Below, one piece after another: positions 17,125 through 24,986 of a stretch of 64,000 nt of DNA (position 1 is its first letter; every line of letters starts with the position of its first letter). The DNA is from Streptomyces liliiviolaceus. GTDB taxonomy: Bacteria; Actinomycetota; Actinomycetes; Streptomycetales; Streptomycetaceae. The notes beneath the pieces were generated by a model that was not told the DNA's origin, made no database searches, and saw nothing but the letters and a program-made list of their open reading frames with translations. Location: contig NZ_JAGPYQ010000002.1 in NCBI RefSeq assembly GCF_018070025.1, positions 558,001 through 622,000 on the forward strand. The letters are read 5' to 3'. A program made the position numbers and the translations under genes.

Positions 17125-18033
17125 ATGCAGGCCGGGGACGACGTCAACTCTCTTGAGACGGCGACGAGGCAGTTCGTCGCGGCGCGTCCCCAGCTCTTCG
17201 GAGTCGCCTATCGCATGCTCGGCAGCGTCGCGGAGGCCGAGGACGTCCTCCAGGAGGCGTGGGTGCGGTGGCAGAAGGCCGACCGCACGAACATCGTCGA
17301 GCCGACCGCCTTCCTGACCACCGTGGCCACCCGGCTGGCGATCAACACGGCCCAGTCCGCCCGCGTACGCCGTGAGACGTATGTCGGACCGTGGCTCCCC
17401 GAGCCGGTCGACACCAGCCTCGACCCGCATCTGGGGGCGGAGCGCGCCGAGGCGGTCGAGCTGGCGGTTCTCCATCTCCTGGAGAGGCTGAATCCGGTGG
17501 AGCGGGCCGCCTACGTCCTGCGGGAGGCGTTCGACTACCCCTACCGGCAGGTCGCGGAGATCCTGGAGACGAGTGAGGCCAACACCCGCCAGCTGGTGAG
17601 CCGGGCGCGCAGGCATCTGGCCACCGAGCGGAAGGAACAGGTGAGCCGCAGCGAGCACCGGCGGCTGCTGACGGTGTTCCTGACCGCGGCGCGGACCGGC
17701 GATCTGAAGTCGCTCGAAGAGGTCCTCGCGGCGGACGTCGTCAGCTACTCCGACGGCGGAGGGGTGCGTGGCGCCTCGCGGATCCCGGTGGTCGGACGCC
17801 CGCACGTCTCCCGGTACCTCGCCGCCTTCGCGCCGCGGTTCTGGCCGGAGTCGGACGTCAGCTGGGTCGAGGCCAACGGCCGCCCGGCCGTCCTCGTGCG
17901 GTCCGGCGGCAGCGCCGTGGCCCTGCTGTCGGTGGACGTGTCGGCGGAGGGCATCGACCGGATCATGTGGGTCATGGCCCCGGACAAGCTGTCGCCGTAC
18001 TTGGCGTCGCTGGACGACCGGGCGGACGGCTGA
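17125..18033 (+). CDS. ECF sigma factor, SigJ-like with SnoaL-type C-terminal domain
   Basis: A 302-residue extracytoplasmic-function sigma factor. Region 2 is LFGVAYRMLGSVAEAEDVLQ followed by EAWVRW, and region 4 is LNPVERAAYVLREAFDYPYR with the helix-turn-helix ETSEANTRQLVSRARRHL. About 110 residues follow (AARTGDLKSLEEVLAADVVSYSDGGG), matching the SnoaL-like tail of the SigJ (ECF41) group, which tunes sigma activity in place of a separate anti-sigma factor. I chose the ATG at 17125 because AAAGGA lies six bases upstream. ECF41 genes normally sit by a carboxymuconolactone decarboxylase or oxidoreductase gene; none is adjacent here. Confidence 0.9.
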   Translation: MQAGDDVNSLETATRQFVAARPQLFGVAYRMLGSVAEAEDVLQEAWVRWQKADRTNIVEPTAFLTTVATRLAINTAQSARVRRETYVGPWLPEPVDTSLDPHLGAERAEAVELAVLHLLERLNPVERAAYVLREAFDYPYRQVAEILETSEANTRQLVSRARRHLATERKEQVSRSEHRRLLTVFLTAARTGDLKSLEEVLAADVVSYSDGGGVRGASRIPVVGRPHVSRYLAAFAPRFWPESDVSWVEANGRPAVLVRSGGSAVALLSVDVSAEGIDRIMWVMAPDKLSPYLASLDDRADG

Positions 18034-18075
18034 GCGGACGCCGCCGAGCGCCGCCCGCCCCGGGGCTTCGCCGGT

Positions 18076-20142
18076 TCAGCGCCGGCTTCGTACCAGCAGG
18101 TACAGGAAGTACGGTGTGCCGATCACGGCCGTCATCAGGCCCGCGCCCAGCTGGGCGGGGGCGATGACCGTGCGGCCGAGGAGGTCGGCCGTGCAGACGA
18201 GCGCGGCGCCCAGCAGGACCGCCACCGGCACCACCCGGACGTGCCGTCGGCCCACCAGGGCGCGGGCCGCGTGCGGTGCCACCAGGCCCACGAATCCGAT
18301 GGTGCCGGCCGAGGCGACGGCGGTCGCGCTGAGCAGGACGGCCACCACCAGGAAGCCGAGCCTGGCCCGGGACAGCGGCAGGCCGAGGAGGCGCGGGGTG
18401 TCCTCGTCGAGGGAGACGAGGTCCAGTTCGGTGCGCCGGGCGAAGGCGACGACGAGGCCCAGGACCAGCACGAGTGCGACGGGCAGCACGTCCGGCATGG
18501 TCCGGCCGTACGTCGAACCGGACAGCCAGGTCAGCGCCTTCGTGGCGTTGAACGGGTCCGTGAGCACGATCAGCAGGCTGATCAGCGCCGCGGTACCCGC
18601 GGCGACACCGATACCGACGAGGACCAGCCTGTTCTGCCGGTAGCCGCCCCGGGCGGCGAGCCCGAAGACGACGACGGAGGTCAGCGCGGCGCCCGCGAAC
18701 GCGGCGCCCGCGATGCCCCAGGTGCCGGCGACGGGCGCGGTGGTGACGAGGAGTACGGCGCCCAGCGCGGCGCCGCCGGACACGCCGAGGACGCCCGGCT
18801 CCGCGAGCGGGTTGCGGGTCACGGCCTGGACGAGCGTGCCGGCCAGGGCGAGCGCCGCTCCCGCGCACAGGGCCGCGAGCACGCGGGGGACGCGGGTTTC
18901 GAGGACGAAGGACACGCCTCGGCCGGCCCGGCCCTGCGCCCAGTTCGCGAGGTCGCCGAGCAGGAGTTTGCTGTCGCCGAGCAGGGCGCCGGCGACCGTG
19001 ACGCCGACGACCACGGCGACCAGAGCGGCCAGGGTCACCAGGAACACGGTCCGGCTGGGGATACGGATCCGGTCCGGGGCCTCGGCTCCGGAGGTGTCCC
19101 GCAGCCGCAGGGCCATCGCCACCAGGAACACGGCGCCGACCAGGCTGGTGACGACGCCGGTGGGCACCGCGACCGCCCGGTCCGAGGGGACGAGGGCCCG
19201 GAGCAGCACGTCCGAGCCGAGGACCAGCACCGCGCCGACGAGTCCCGCCACCGGCAGCGTCGTACGGGCGCGGGCGAAGCCCCTGAGTCTGCGGGCGAGC
19301 GGGCGCACCAGGGCCGGTGCGCACAGGCCGACGAAGCCGATGGGTCCGGCGAGGGTGACCGCCGCCGCCGACAGCAGCGAGGCCAGGACGACCACCGTGA
19401 CGCGGGTGGCACGGACCGGCACGCCGAGACCGCGCGCGGCGTCGTCGCCGAGGGCGAGCGCGTCGACGCGGCGTGCGACCAGCAGCAGTCCGGCGATCCC
19501 GGCCAGGGCGACGGGCAGCATCTGGAGGACGCCGTCGAAGCCGTTCTGGCTGATGCTGCCCTGGTTCCACTGGTAGAGGCCCTCGGTCTGCTCCGGGAAC
19601 AGCAGGAGCAGGCCCTGCGTCACGGAGTTCAGGCCCAGGGCCAGCGCGGTGCCCGCGAGGACCAGCCGTACGGTGCCCGTGCCGAGACCGGACAGGGCGA
19701 GGACGACGGCCGCGGCGAGGAGTCCGCCGACGAAGGCGACCGAGGAGGAGGCGAGCAGCGGCAGCGAGACGCCGGTGGCGCCGACCAGACCGAGCGCCAG
19801 ATACGAACCGGCGTTCACCGCGAGGGTGTCGGGTGAGGCGAGGACGTTGCGGCTGACGGCCTGGAGGACGGCGCCCGCCACACCGAGAATGACGCCGACC
19901 ATGATGCCGGCAACCATCCTCGGCAGCCGGGAGGCGATCACGACGGACGCGTCGGCCCCTTCGCCCTGCCCGGTCAGGGCCTTGAGGACCTCGGCCGGTC
20001 CGACGTCGGCGGTGCCCTGGGTGATGTCGACGATCCCGAGGGCCAGGACCAGGAGGACGAGCGCGGCCGTCACCGCGGCCGCGCCCGCCCAGGACGTGGC
20101 CGTCGACGGGCGGGTGACGGGAGGGGTTGCGGTGACGGCCAT
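18076..20142 (-). CDS. Fused FecCD-type ferric-siderophore permease
   Basis: A 688-residue membrane protein made of two complete FecCD permease halves (about 1-345 and 350-688), as in FhuB. Each half has the family's typical loop: TRNVLASPDTLAV-like in the first (SRNVLASPDTLAVNAGSY) and TRNPLAEPGVLGVSGGAALG in the second. GPIGFVGLCAPALVRPLARR and TIGFVGLVAPHAARALVGRR are the repeated EAA-like loops that contact the ATPase. About 18-20 transmembrane helices are expected. It is the last gene of the siderophore operon, 61 bases after the binding protein gene. With both halves fused, no partner permease is needed. Confidence 0.94.
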   Translation of the reverse strand: MAVTATPPVTRPSTATSWAGAAAVTAALVLLVLALGIVDITQGTADVGPAEVLKALTGQGEGADASVVIASRLPRMVAGIMVGVILGVAGAVLQAVSRNVLASPDTLAVNAGSYLALGLVGATGVSLPLLASSSVAFVGGLLAAAVVLALSGLGTGTVRLVLAGTALALGLNSVTQGLLLLFPEQTEGLYQWNQGSISQNGFDGVLQMLPVALAGIAGLLLVARRVDALALGDDAARGLGVPVRATRVTVVVLASLLSAAAVTLAGPIGFVGLCAPALVRPLARRLRGFARARTTLPVAGLVGAVLVLGSDVLLRALVPSDRAVAVPTGVVTSLVGAVFLVAMALRLRDTSGAEAPDRIRIPSRTVFLVTLAALVAVVVGVTVAGALLGDSKLLLGDLANWAQGRAGRGVSFVLETRVPRVLAALCAGAALALAGTLVQAVTRNPLAEPGVLGVSGGAALGAVLLVTTAPVAGTWGIAGAAFAGAALTSVVVFGLAARGGYRQNRLVLVGIGVAAGTAALISLLIVLTDPFNATKALTWLSGSTYGRTMPDVLPVALVLVLGLVVAFARRTELDLVSLDEDTPRLLGLPLSRARLGFLVVAVLLSATAVASAGTIGFVGLVAPHAARALVGRRHVRVVPVAVLLGAALVCTADLLGRTVIAPAQLGAGLMTAVIGTPYFLYLLVRSRR

Positions 20143-20203
20143 GGCTCCGTTGCTTCTGCTTCGCCGACTTCTGTTACTGCTGCTGTTCCGTTGGTCTCTG
20201 CCG

Positions 20204-21187
20204 CTACTTCGTCAGCGCGGCGACGAGGGCGTCGACGTACGCGGACATCGACCCGGGGCCGCCGAACATCCAGATGCCGTCGTCCAGGCGGTGCACGTCA
20301 CCGGACTTCACGAACGGCAGGGACTTCCAGACGGCGTTCTTCGCGAGCACTCCGGTGAACGGGGTGGCGGTCTTGTCGCCGTCGTTGCCGATGTAGGCGA
20401 ACTGCGTGTCCTTCGGCAGGTCGGTGAGGCCTTCGACGTCGGTGGACCCGAGTCCGTAGGCCGCGTCGCCCTTGACCTTCCACGCGTTCTTCAGGCCGAG
20501 GCGCTTGTTGACGGATCCGATGAGGGAACCGTCGGTGTACGGGCGCAGGGTGACCTGGTTGGAGGTGACGTAGCCGTCGGCGAAGGCGATCTCCGTGCCC
20601 GCGAGGTCGGCGTCGGCGAGGGCCTTCTTGCCCTCGGCGAGCTTGGCCTCGAAGTCCTTGCGGGCCGTCGCCGCCTTGTCGGTGGTGCCGGTGGCCTTGG
20701 CGATCAGGTCGAGGTTCTCCAGCATCTGACCGATCTGGTCCGAGCCGTCGGCGGACTTGATCTCCAGTACCGGGGCGACCTCGCGCAGCTGCTTCACGGC
20801 CGCGGGCGCCAGGTCCGAGGAGGCCAGGATGAGGTCGGGCGCGAGGGCGGCGACGGTGTCCATGCTGGGCTCGCCGCGGGTGCCGATGTCCTTCGGCTCG
20901 TTCTTCAGCGGGACGGCGGAGTCCCAGGTGTTGTAGCCCTTGACGTCGGAGACGCCGACCGGGTCGACGCCGAGCGTGACGAGGTTCTCGACCTCGTTCC
21001 ACTCGGTGGCGACGACCTTGGTGGCCGGGCCGTCGAGCTTGAGCTTCTTGCCGGAGCCGTCGGTGAGGGTGATGGCCTCGGACGTCTTCTTCTCGGTCTT
21101 GTCGGCGGCAGGCTCGGTGGTGCCGCACGCGGCGAGGGTCAGCGCCGCGGCGGTGGTGGCGGCCGCGGTGAGCAGGAGGCGTCTCAT
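20204..21187 (-). CDS. Iron-siderophore binding lipoprotein
   Basis: A 327-residue substrate-binding protein. The signal peptide MRRLLLTAAATTAAALTLAACG ends in the lipobox LAAC, so the mature protein is lipid-anchored outside the membrane. The helical-backbone binding protein (FecB/FhuD class) features are there: VVATEWNEVENLVTLGVDPVG near the start and PDLILASSDLAP in the first lobe. The ATG at 21187 overlaps the ATPase stop (ATGA). It captures a ferric siderophore and hands it to the fused permease downstream. The siderophore is not identifiable. Confidence 0.93.
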   Translation of the reverse strand: MRRLLLTAAATTAAALTLAACGTTEPAADKTEKKTSEAITLTDGSGKKLKLDGPATKVVATEWNEVENLVTLGVDPVGVSDVKGYNTWDSAVPLKNEPKDIGTRGEPSMDTVAALAPDLILASSDLAPAAVKQLREVAPVLEIKSADGSDQIGQMLENLDLIAKATGTTDKAATARKDFEAKLAEGKKALADADLAGTEIAFADGYVTSNQVTLRPYTDGSLIGSVNKRLGLKNAWKVKGDAAYGLGSTDVEGLTDLPKDTQFAYIGNDGDKTATPFTGVLAKNAVWKSLPFVKSGDVHRLDDGIWMFGGPGSMSAYVDALVAALTK

Positions 21188-22062
21188 GAGGTGGTGCCGA
21201 GCCTTTCGGTTCGAGTGCGGCGGGTGTGCCGGGTGTGGTGTCGGCCGATCGGGCGGGTGCGCAGCCGGCCGGTGAGGGGGTCGTGGTCCACGTCGATGCG
21301 GATGCCGTAGACGGCGGTGAGGCGTTCCGGGGTGAGGACGTCCTCGGGCAGGCCGTCGGCGACGATGCGGCCCGCTTCGAGCAGGGTGATCCGGTCGGCG
21401 ATGGCCGCCGCCTGGTCGAGGTCGTGCAGGACGACCCCGACGGCGATGCCGTGGTCGTCCGCCAGGTCCCGGACGAGGTCGAGGAGTTCGATCTGGTAGC
21501 GCAGGTCGAGGTAGGTCGTCGGCTCGTCGAGCAGCAGCACGCCGGTCTCCTGGGCGAGGCAGCTGGCGAGCCACACCCGCTGGAGCTGTCCGCCGGAGAG
21601 GTGGTCGGCGCCGCGCTCGGCGAGGTCCGTGACGCCGGTCAGCGCGAGCGCGCGGTCGATCGCGGCGGACGCGTCCGGGTCGGGCCGGCCGAAGCGGCCC
21701 CGGTAGGGGTAGCGGCCGAACTCGACGACGTCCCGCACGGTGAGTCCGCTGGGGGTGGGGCGGCCCTGGGTCAGCAGGGCGACGTGCCGCGAGAACTCAC
21801 GGGCGCTCAGGGCGAGGCCGTCGGTCTCGGTGTCGATCCTGAGCGTGGCGTGGCGGGCCCGCTGCAGACGGGCGATCGTCCGCAGGAGCGTCGACTTGCC
21901 GCTGCCGTTGGGGCCGACCAGGACGGTCACCTCACCGGGCCGCAGGGCGACCGCCGCGTCGTGCACGACGTCGACGCCGTCGTAGGCGACGGTCACGCTC
22001 GTGGCCGACAGTTGGTGACCGCGAAGACGCGGGGTGTCGGCTGTTTCTTCACCAGATCTCAC
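21184..22062 (-). CDS. Ferric-siderophore importer ATPase
   Basis: A 292-residue FepC/FhuC-type ABC ATPase. Walker A is GPNGSGKSTLLRT, the signature LSGGQLQRVWLASCLAQ, Walker B VLLLDEPTTYLDL. The C-terminus is extended by an Arg/His-rich tail after TAVYGIRIDVDHDP, the region seen in siderophore ATPases. It starts with GTG at 22062 and is the first gene of the operon. An iron box begins six bases upstream of the start, so DmdR-type repression by iron is expected. Confidence 0.93.
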   Translation of the reverse strand: MRSGEETADTPRLRGHQLSATSVTVAYDGVDVVHDAAVALRPGEVTVLVGPNGSGKSTLLRTIARLQRARHATLRIDTETDGLALSAREFSRHVALLTQGRPTPSGLTVRDVVEFGRYPYRGRFGRPDPDASAAIDRALALTGVTDLAERGADHLSGGQLQRVWLASCLAQETGVLLLDEPTTYLDLRYQIELLDLVRDLADDHGIAVGVVLHDLDQAAAIADRITLLEAGRIVADGLPEDVLTPERLTAVYGIRIDVDHDPLTGRLRTRPIGRHHTRHTRRTRTERLGTTS

Positions 22063-22067
22063 CCGAC

Positions 22068-22086
22068 GAAGGTTAGCCTACCCTTA
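22068..22086 (-). promoter_or_regulatory. Iron box (DmdR/IdeR operator) of the siderophore operon
   Basis: On the + strand GAAGGTTAGCCTACCCTTA. Its reverse complement matches 14 of 19 positions of the Streptomyces iron-box consensus TTAGGTTAGGCTCACCTAA, by eye. It ends six bases from the GTG of the importer ATPase gene, a blocking position for iron-loaded DmdR. Confidence 0.8.
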
Positions 22087-22118
22087 TTTGTGCTGGACAG
22101 GGGGTGCCGGTGCGTCGG

Positions 22119-22721
22119 TCAGCCGGTCTGCCAGGACTCCGGACTCCACACGCCCGAGCGCCGCAGCGACGCCGGGCAGTGCAGATATATCTCGTCGATC
22201 TCCAGGACCAGGGCGAGCGCGGGACGCTGGCCCTTCACCGTCATGGCGTCGAAGAACGGGGCGTCGGAGAGGATGCGGGCCCGGCCGTTGACCCGCAGGA
22301 CCTCTTTGCTGCCGGGTATCAGGTAGAGCAGGCCGGCGTGCGGGTTGTCGAGGATGTTGTGGAAGCTGTCGCCCCGCCGGTTCCCCGGCCGGTCGGGCAG
22401 GGCGAGCGTGCCGGAGTCGATGACGTGCGTGAAGCCGGGGGCGTCCCCACGAGGGGAGACGTCGCAGTTGCCGCGCGAGTCGGAGGTGGCCAGCAGGCAG
22501 AAGGGCGAGCGGGCGATGATGTCCCGGTCCTGGTCGGCGAGGCGGTCGTGGACCTTCTCGATCACGATGGGCCAGGGCTCGCCGAGCAGCTCGCGCAGCT
22601 CGGCGCCCGACCCCAGTTCGACCCAGCCCTCCCGGCCCTCCCGACCCTCCCGGCCTTCCTCGGTCACGGCGTCCGGCCCTGTTCCGGCGGTGTCGATCGT
22701 GTGCGGCAAGGCCGACTCCAA
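22119..22721 (-). CDS. FMN-dependent pyridoxamine-phosphate-oxidase-fold protein
   Basis: A protein of up to 200 residues of the split-barrel PPOX class, close to the MSMEG_1061-type flavoproteins. Diagnostic parts are FCLLATSDSRGNCDVSPRGD, IDSGTLALPDRPGNRRGDSF and the C-terminal EIDEIYLHCPASLRRSGVW. The N-terminal 35 residues contain an in-frame repeat, GREGREGREG. The longest reading starts with TTG at 22721 without a clear ribosome site; a GTG at 22667 with AGGG upstream is an alternative. It ends 57 bases ahead of the siderophore ATPase start and has an iron box upstream, so it may help release iron by reduction. That role is inferred from context only. Confidence 0.8.
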   Translation of the reverse strand: MESALPHTIDTAGTGPDAVTEEGREGREGREGWVELGSGAELRELLGEPWPIVIEKVHDRLADQDRDIIARSPFCLLATSDSRGNCDVSPRGDAPGFTHVIDSGTLALPDRPGNRRGDSFHNILDNPHAGLLYLIPGSKEVLRVNGRARILSDAPFFDAMTVKGQRPALALVLEIDEIYLHCPASLRRSGVWSPESWQTG

Positions 22722-22777
22722 ACATGCGTGCGTCCGGCGGGTACAAGTAGTTGCACGCAGAACATTATCTGACGTCG

Positions 22778-22796
22778 TTAGGCATGCCTTACCTGA
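22778..22796 (-). promoter_or_regulatory. Iron box within the 3' end of the GH127/146 gene
   Basis: TTAGGCATGCCTTACCTGA on the + strand; its complement matches about 14 of 19 consensus iron-box positions and has the inner palindrome AAGGCATGCCTT. It overlaps the stop and last codons of the glycosidase gene and lies 57 bases upstream of the PPOX start at 22721. Confidence 0.65.
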
Positions 22797-24973
22797 GAGA
22801 CGCCCGGGGCGGCCGCGACGACACGGTCCCGCTCAACCCGCGTGAACCGTCCCTCGGAGACCCAGAGGTCGGCGAGAGCAGCCACCGCCCGTACGAGATC
22901 GGCGGAGGTCGCGAAGGGTGCCTGGGCCCAGAGGACGTCGAGGAAGGTCAGCCCGTCGCCGCGGGCGCGGTTCGGTACGCCGGAGTCGGTGGCCCCGAAC
23001 ACGACGACGGGTTCGGCCCGCCTGAAGTAGGCGTGGTAGCGGGCGTCGTCCGCGAGATGGAACGGCGCCAGGGTCAGACCGTGGGTGGTGAAGTGCGAGG
23101 GGCGGCCCTCGGGATCGATCGCGTCGGCGAGATCACCCCGGAGCGTGAAGTCCTTGTAGAAAGAGAACGCGCGGAATCCCGTCGCCGCGCTCCGCGCGAC
23201 CAGCAGGACCGGCCCGTGGAACAGCGACTGGACGGCGGGATCGTCCAGGGCCCTCTCGATCCGCAGCCGGTAGGGCGCCGACACATCGACCCGGTCGCCG
23301 CGCCGCCAGTTCCGGCTCAGGGTGAGATAGCTGCCGGGCACGGCCTCGGCCCGCTGCGGCACCCCGTTGACCGTGACGGTGAAGCCTCCCGTGGCCCAGG
23401 ACGGCACCCGCAGTCTCAGATCGAGCGGGCCGCCGCCCTCGCGGAAGACCAGGGTGCGGAGGCTCTCCGCCGGGTAGTCGCCCGTCTGCTCGACGACGAG
23501 TCCCTTCTCGGGCCACCGCAGGGTCGAGGCGAGGTAGAGGTTGACGTACAGCGCGTCGCCGTCGGCGGAGCGGAAGTACACCGAGTCCTGGTACTTGGTG
23601 TGGTTCTCCATGCCGGTGCCGCCGCAGCACGTGCCGATGTTGCCGTACTCCCGCACGACTCCGGGCCCCATGCCGACGAAATAGGTGACCTCCGGACCGC
23701 TCGTGCTCGGCGCCCCGCCCGCGTCCCGGCGGGAGGCGAGGATGTGGTTGGTCAGACCGCGCTCGTAGTGGTCCATGTACACGGGGTCGGGCTCGTGGAA
23801 GAAGAGCTGCCGGCTCAGCTTGAGCATGTTGTACGTGGCGCAGGTCTCGGCGTTCTTGTCGTCGAGGGTCGCCGCGATCGCGCCCCGGGCCCGGAACATC
23901 TCGCCCTGTCCCGTACCGCCCAGGCTGTACGTCCGGGACTCGGTGACCATGTCCCAGAAATTGCGGGCCGCGGCGGCGTACCGCTCCTCCCCCGTGTGGT
24001 CGTACAGCCGCAGATAGCCGGTGAACTGCGGGATGTGCTGGTTGGCGTGTCTGCCCTCCAGGATGTCCCGGTCCTCGGCGCAGGCGTCCAGCAGCGCGGT
24101 GTTGTCGAAGCAGCGGGCGGCGGCCAGGTGTTGCGGCCGTCCGGTGAGCGCGTACAGGTCCGCCAGCACCTCGTTCATCCCGCCGTACTCACCCGCGATG
24201 TAGATCGACCACATACGCTCCAGCTGCGCCTTCGGCAGCGCGCCGAGCCGACTGTGCACCCAGTCGCCCATCCCGGATGCGAGTGTGAGGGCCTGCGCGT
24301 TCCCGCCGAGGGTGTACGCGTCCAGGAGACCCCGCATGATCTTGTGGCAGGTGTAGTAGGGCGCCCAGATGGTGGGGTAGGTCGTATAGCTCTCCAGCAG
24401 GACGAACTGCGTCTCCGGGTACGCCGCCAGGTAGCCGGGGTGGCTCGGTCTCGGGGAGCCGTGGTCGGCCAGGGCCTGTCGGCACTCGCCCAACGCGCTG
24501 ACCAGATGGTCGAGTTTGGTCTTGAGCGCCGCCTCCCGGGTGTCGGCGTACGCCTGGGCGACGAGCGTGAGGAAGTGGCCGCCGTAGTGGCCGCGCAGAT
24601 TGCCGTCGGCGGTCTCCCAGCCGCCGGGCGGGCGGGCCCCGCGGGTGTCCAGTCCGGCGTTGGCCCGGAAGACGGCCAGGATGCGGTCGGCGGGGTAGGC
24701 CCTGGCGTAGTCGAGCATCAGATCGCGCTTGCGGCGGAACGCGCCGTCGCCGAGGGCGACTTGGCCCAGCGGGAACGGCTGTACCGGCAGGGCGGGCGCG
24801 GCTGCCGTAGCGGCCATGGCGGCCCCGCCGGGAGCCGTTCCCGCGATGCCCGGCGCGTCGGGGGCCGCGCCGGTCACGGCCTGCGCGGGCGTGATCGCCT
24901 GCGCGAGGGGGACGGCGGCCGCCGTCCCGGCGGCGAGCCGCAACAGGCCTCGGCGTGTGGGGGGTTGGGACAT
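22778..24973 (-). CDS. Tat-exported beta-L-arabinofuranosidase-like glycosidase (GH127/GH146)
   Basis: A 731-residue exported enzyme of the DUF1680/beta-L-arabinofuranosidase fold. The N-terminus MSQPPTRRGLLRLAAG is a twin-arginine signal. The (alpha/alpha)6 barrel contains AETCATYNMLKLSRQLFF and NIGTCCGGTGMENHTKYQ; in HypBA1 the equivalent Glu and three Cys hold the zinc, and one of the paired Cys is the nucleophile. An acid/base Glu candidate lies in GQGEMF. The YNMLKL and CCGGTGMENH variants are more like GH146 than GH127. A beta-sandwich domain fills the last 180 residues. The ATG at 24973 lies 13 bases after the GH127 gene stop. It probably removes terminal beta-L-arabinofuranose outside the cell. 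Confidence 0.85.
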   Translation of the reverse strand: MSQPPTRRGLLRLAAGTAAAVPLAQAITPAQAVTGAAPDAPGIAGTAPGGAAMAATAAAPALPVQPFPLGQVALGDGAFRRKRDLMLDYARAYPADRILAVFRANAGLDTRGARPPGGWETADGNLRGHYGGHFLTLVAQAYADTREAALKTKLDHLVSALGECRQALADHGSPRPSHPGYLAAYPETQFVLLESYTTYPTIWAPYYTCHKIMRGLLDAYTLGGNAQALTLASGMGDWVHSRLGALPKAQLERMWSIYIAGEYGGMNEVLADLYALTGRPQHLAAARCFDNTALLDACAEDRDILEGRHANQHIPQFTGYLRLYDHTGEERYAAAARNFWDMVTESRTYSLGGTGQGEMFRARGAIAATLDDKNAETCATYNMLKLSRQLFFHEPDPVYMDHYERGLTNHILASRRDAGGAPSTSGPEVTYFVGMGPGVVREYGNIGTCCGGTGMENHTKYQDSVYFRSADGDALYVNLYLASTLRWPEKGLVVEQTGDYPAESLRTLVFREGGGPLDLRLRVPSWATGGFTVTVNGVPQRAEAVPGSYLTLSRNWRRGDRVDVSAPYRLRIERALDDPAVQSLFHGPVLLVARSAATGFRAFSFYKDFTLRGDLADAIDPEGRPSHFTTHGLTLAPFHLADDARYHAYFRRAEPVVVFGATDSGVPNRARGDGLTFLDVLWAQAPFATSADLVRAVAALADLWVSEGRFTRVERDRVVAAAPGVSQVRHA

Positions 24974-24986
24974 GCTCCGTCTCCGA

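Noticed and set aside
18034..18075. Strong terminator between the sigma factor and the siderophore permease genes
   Set aside because: The gap is GC-rich with short self-complementary words but no stem long enough to call.
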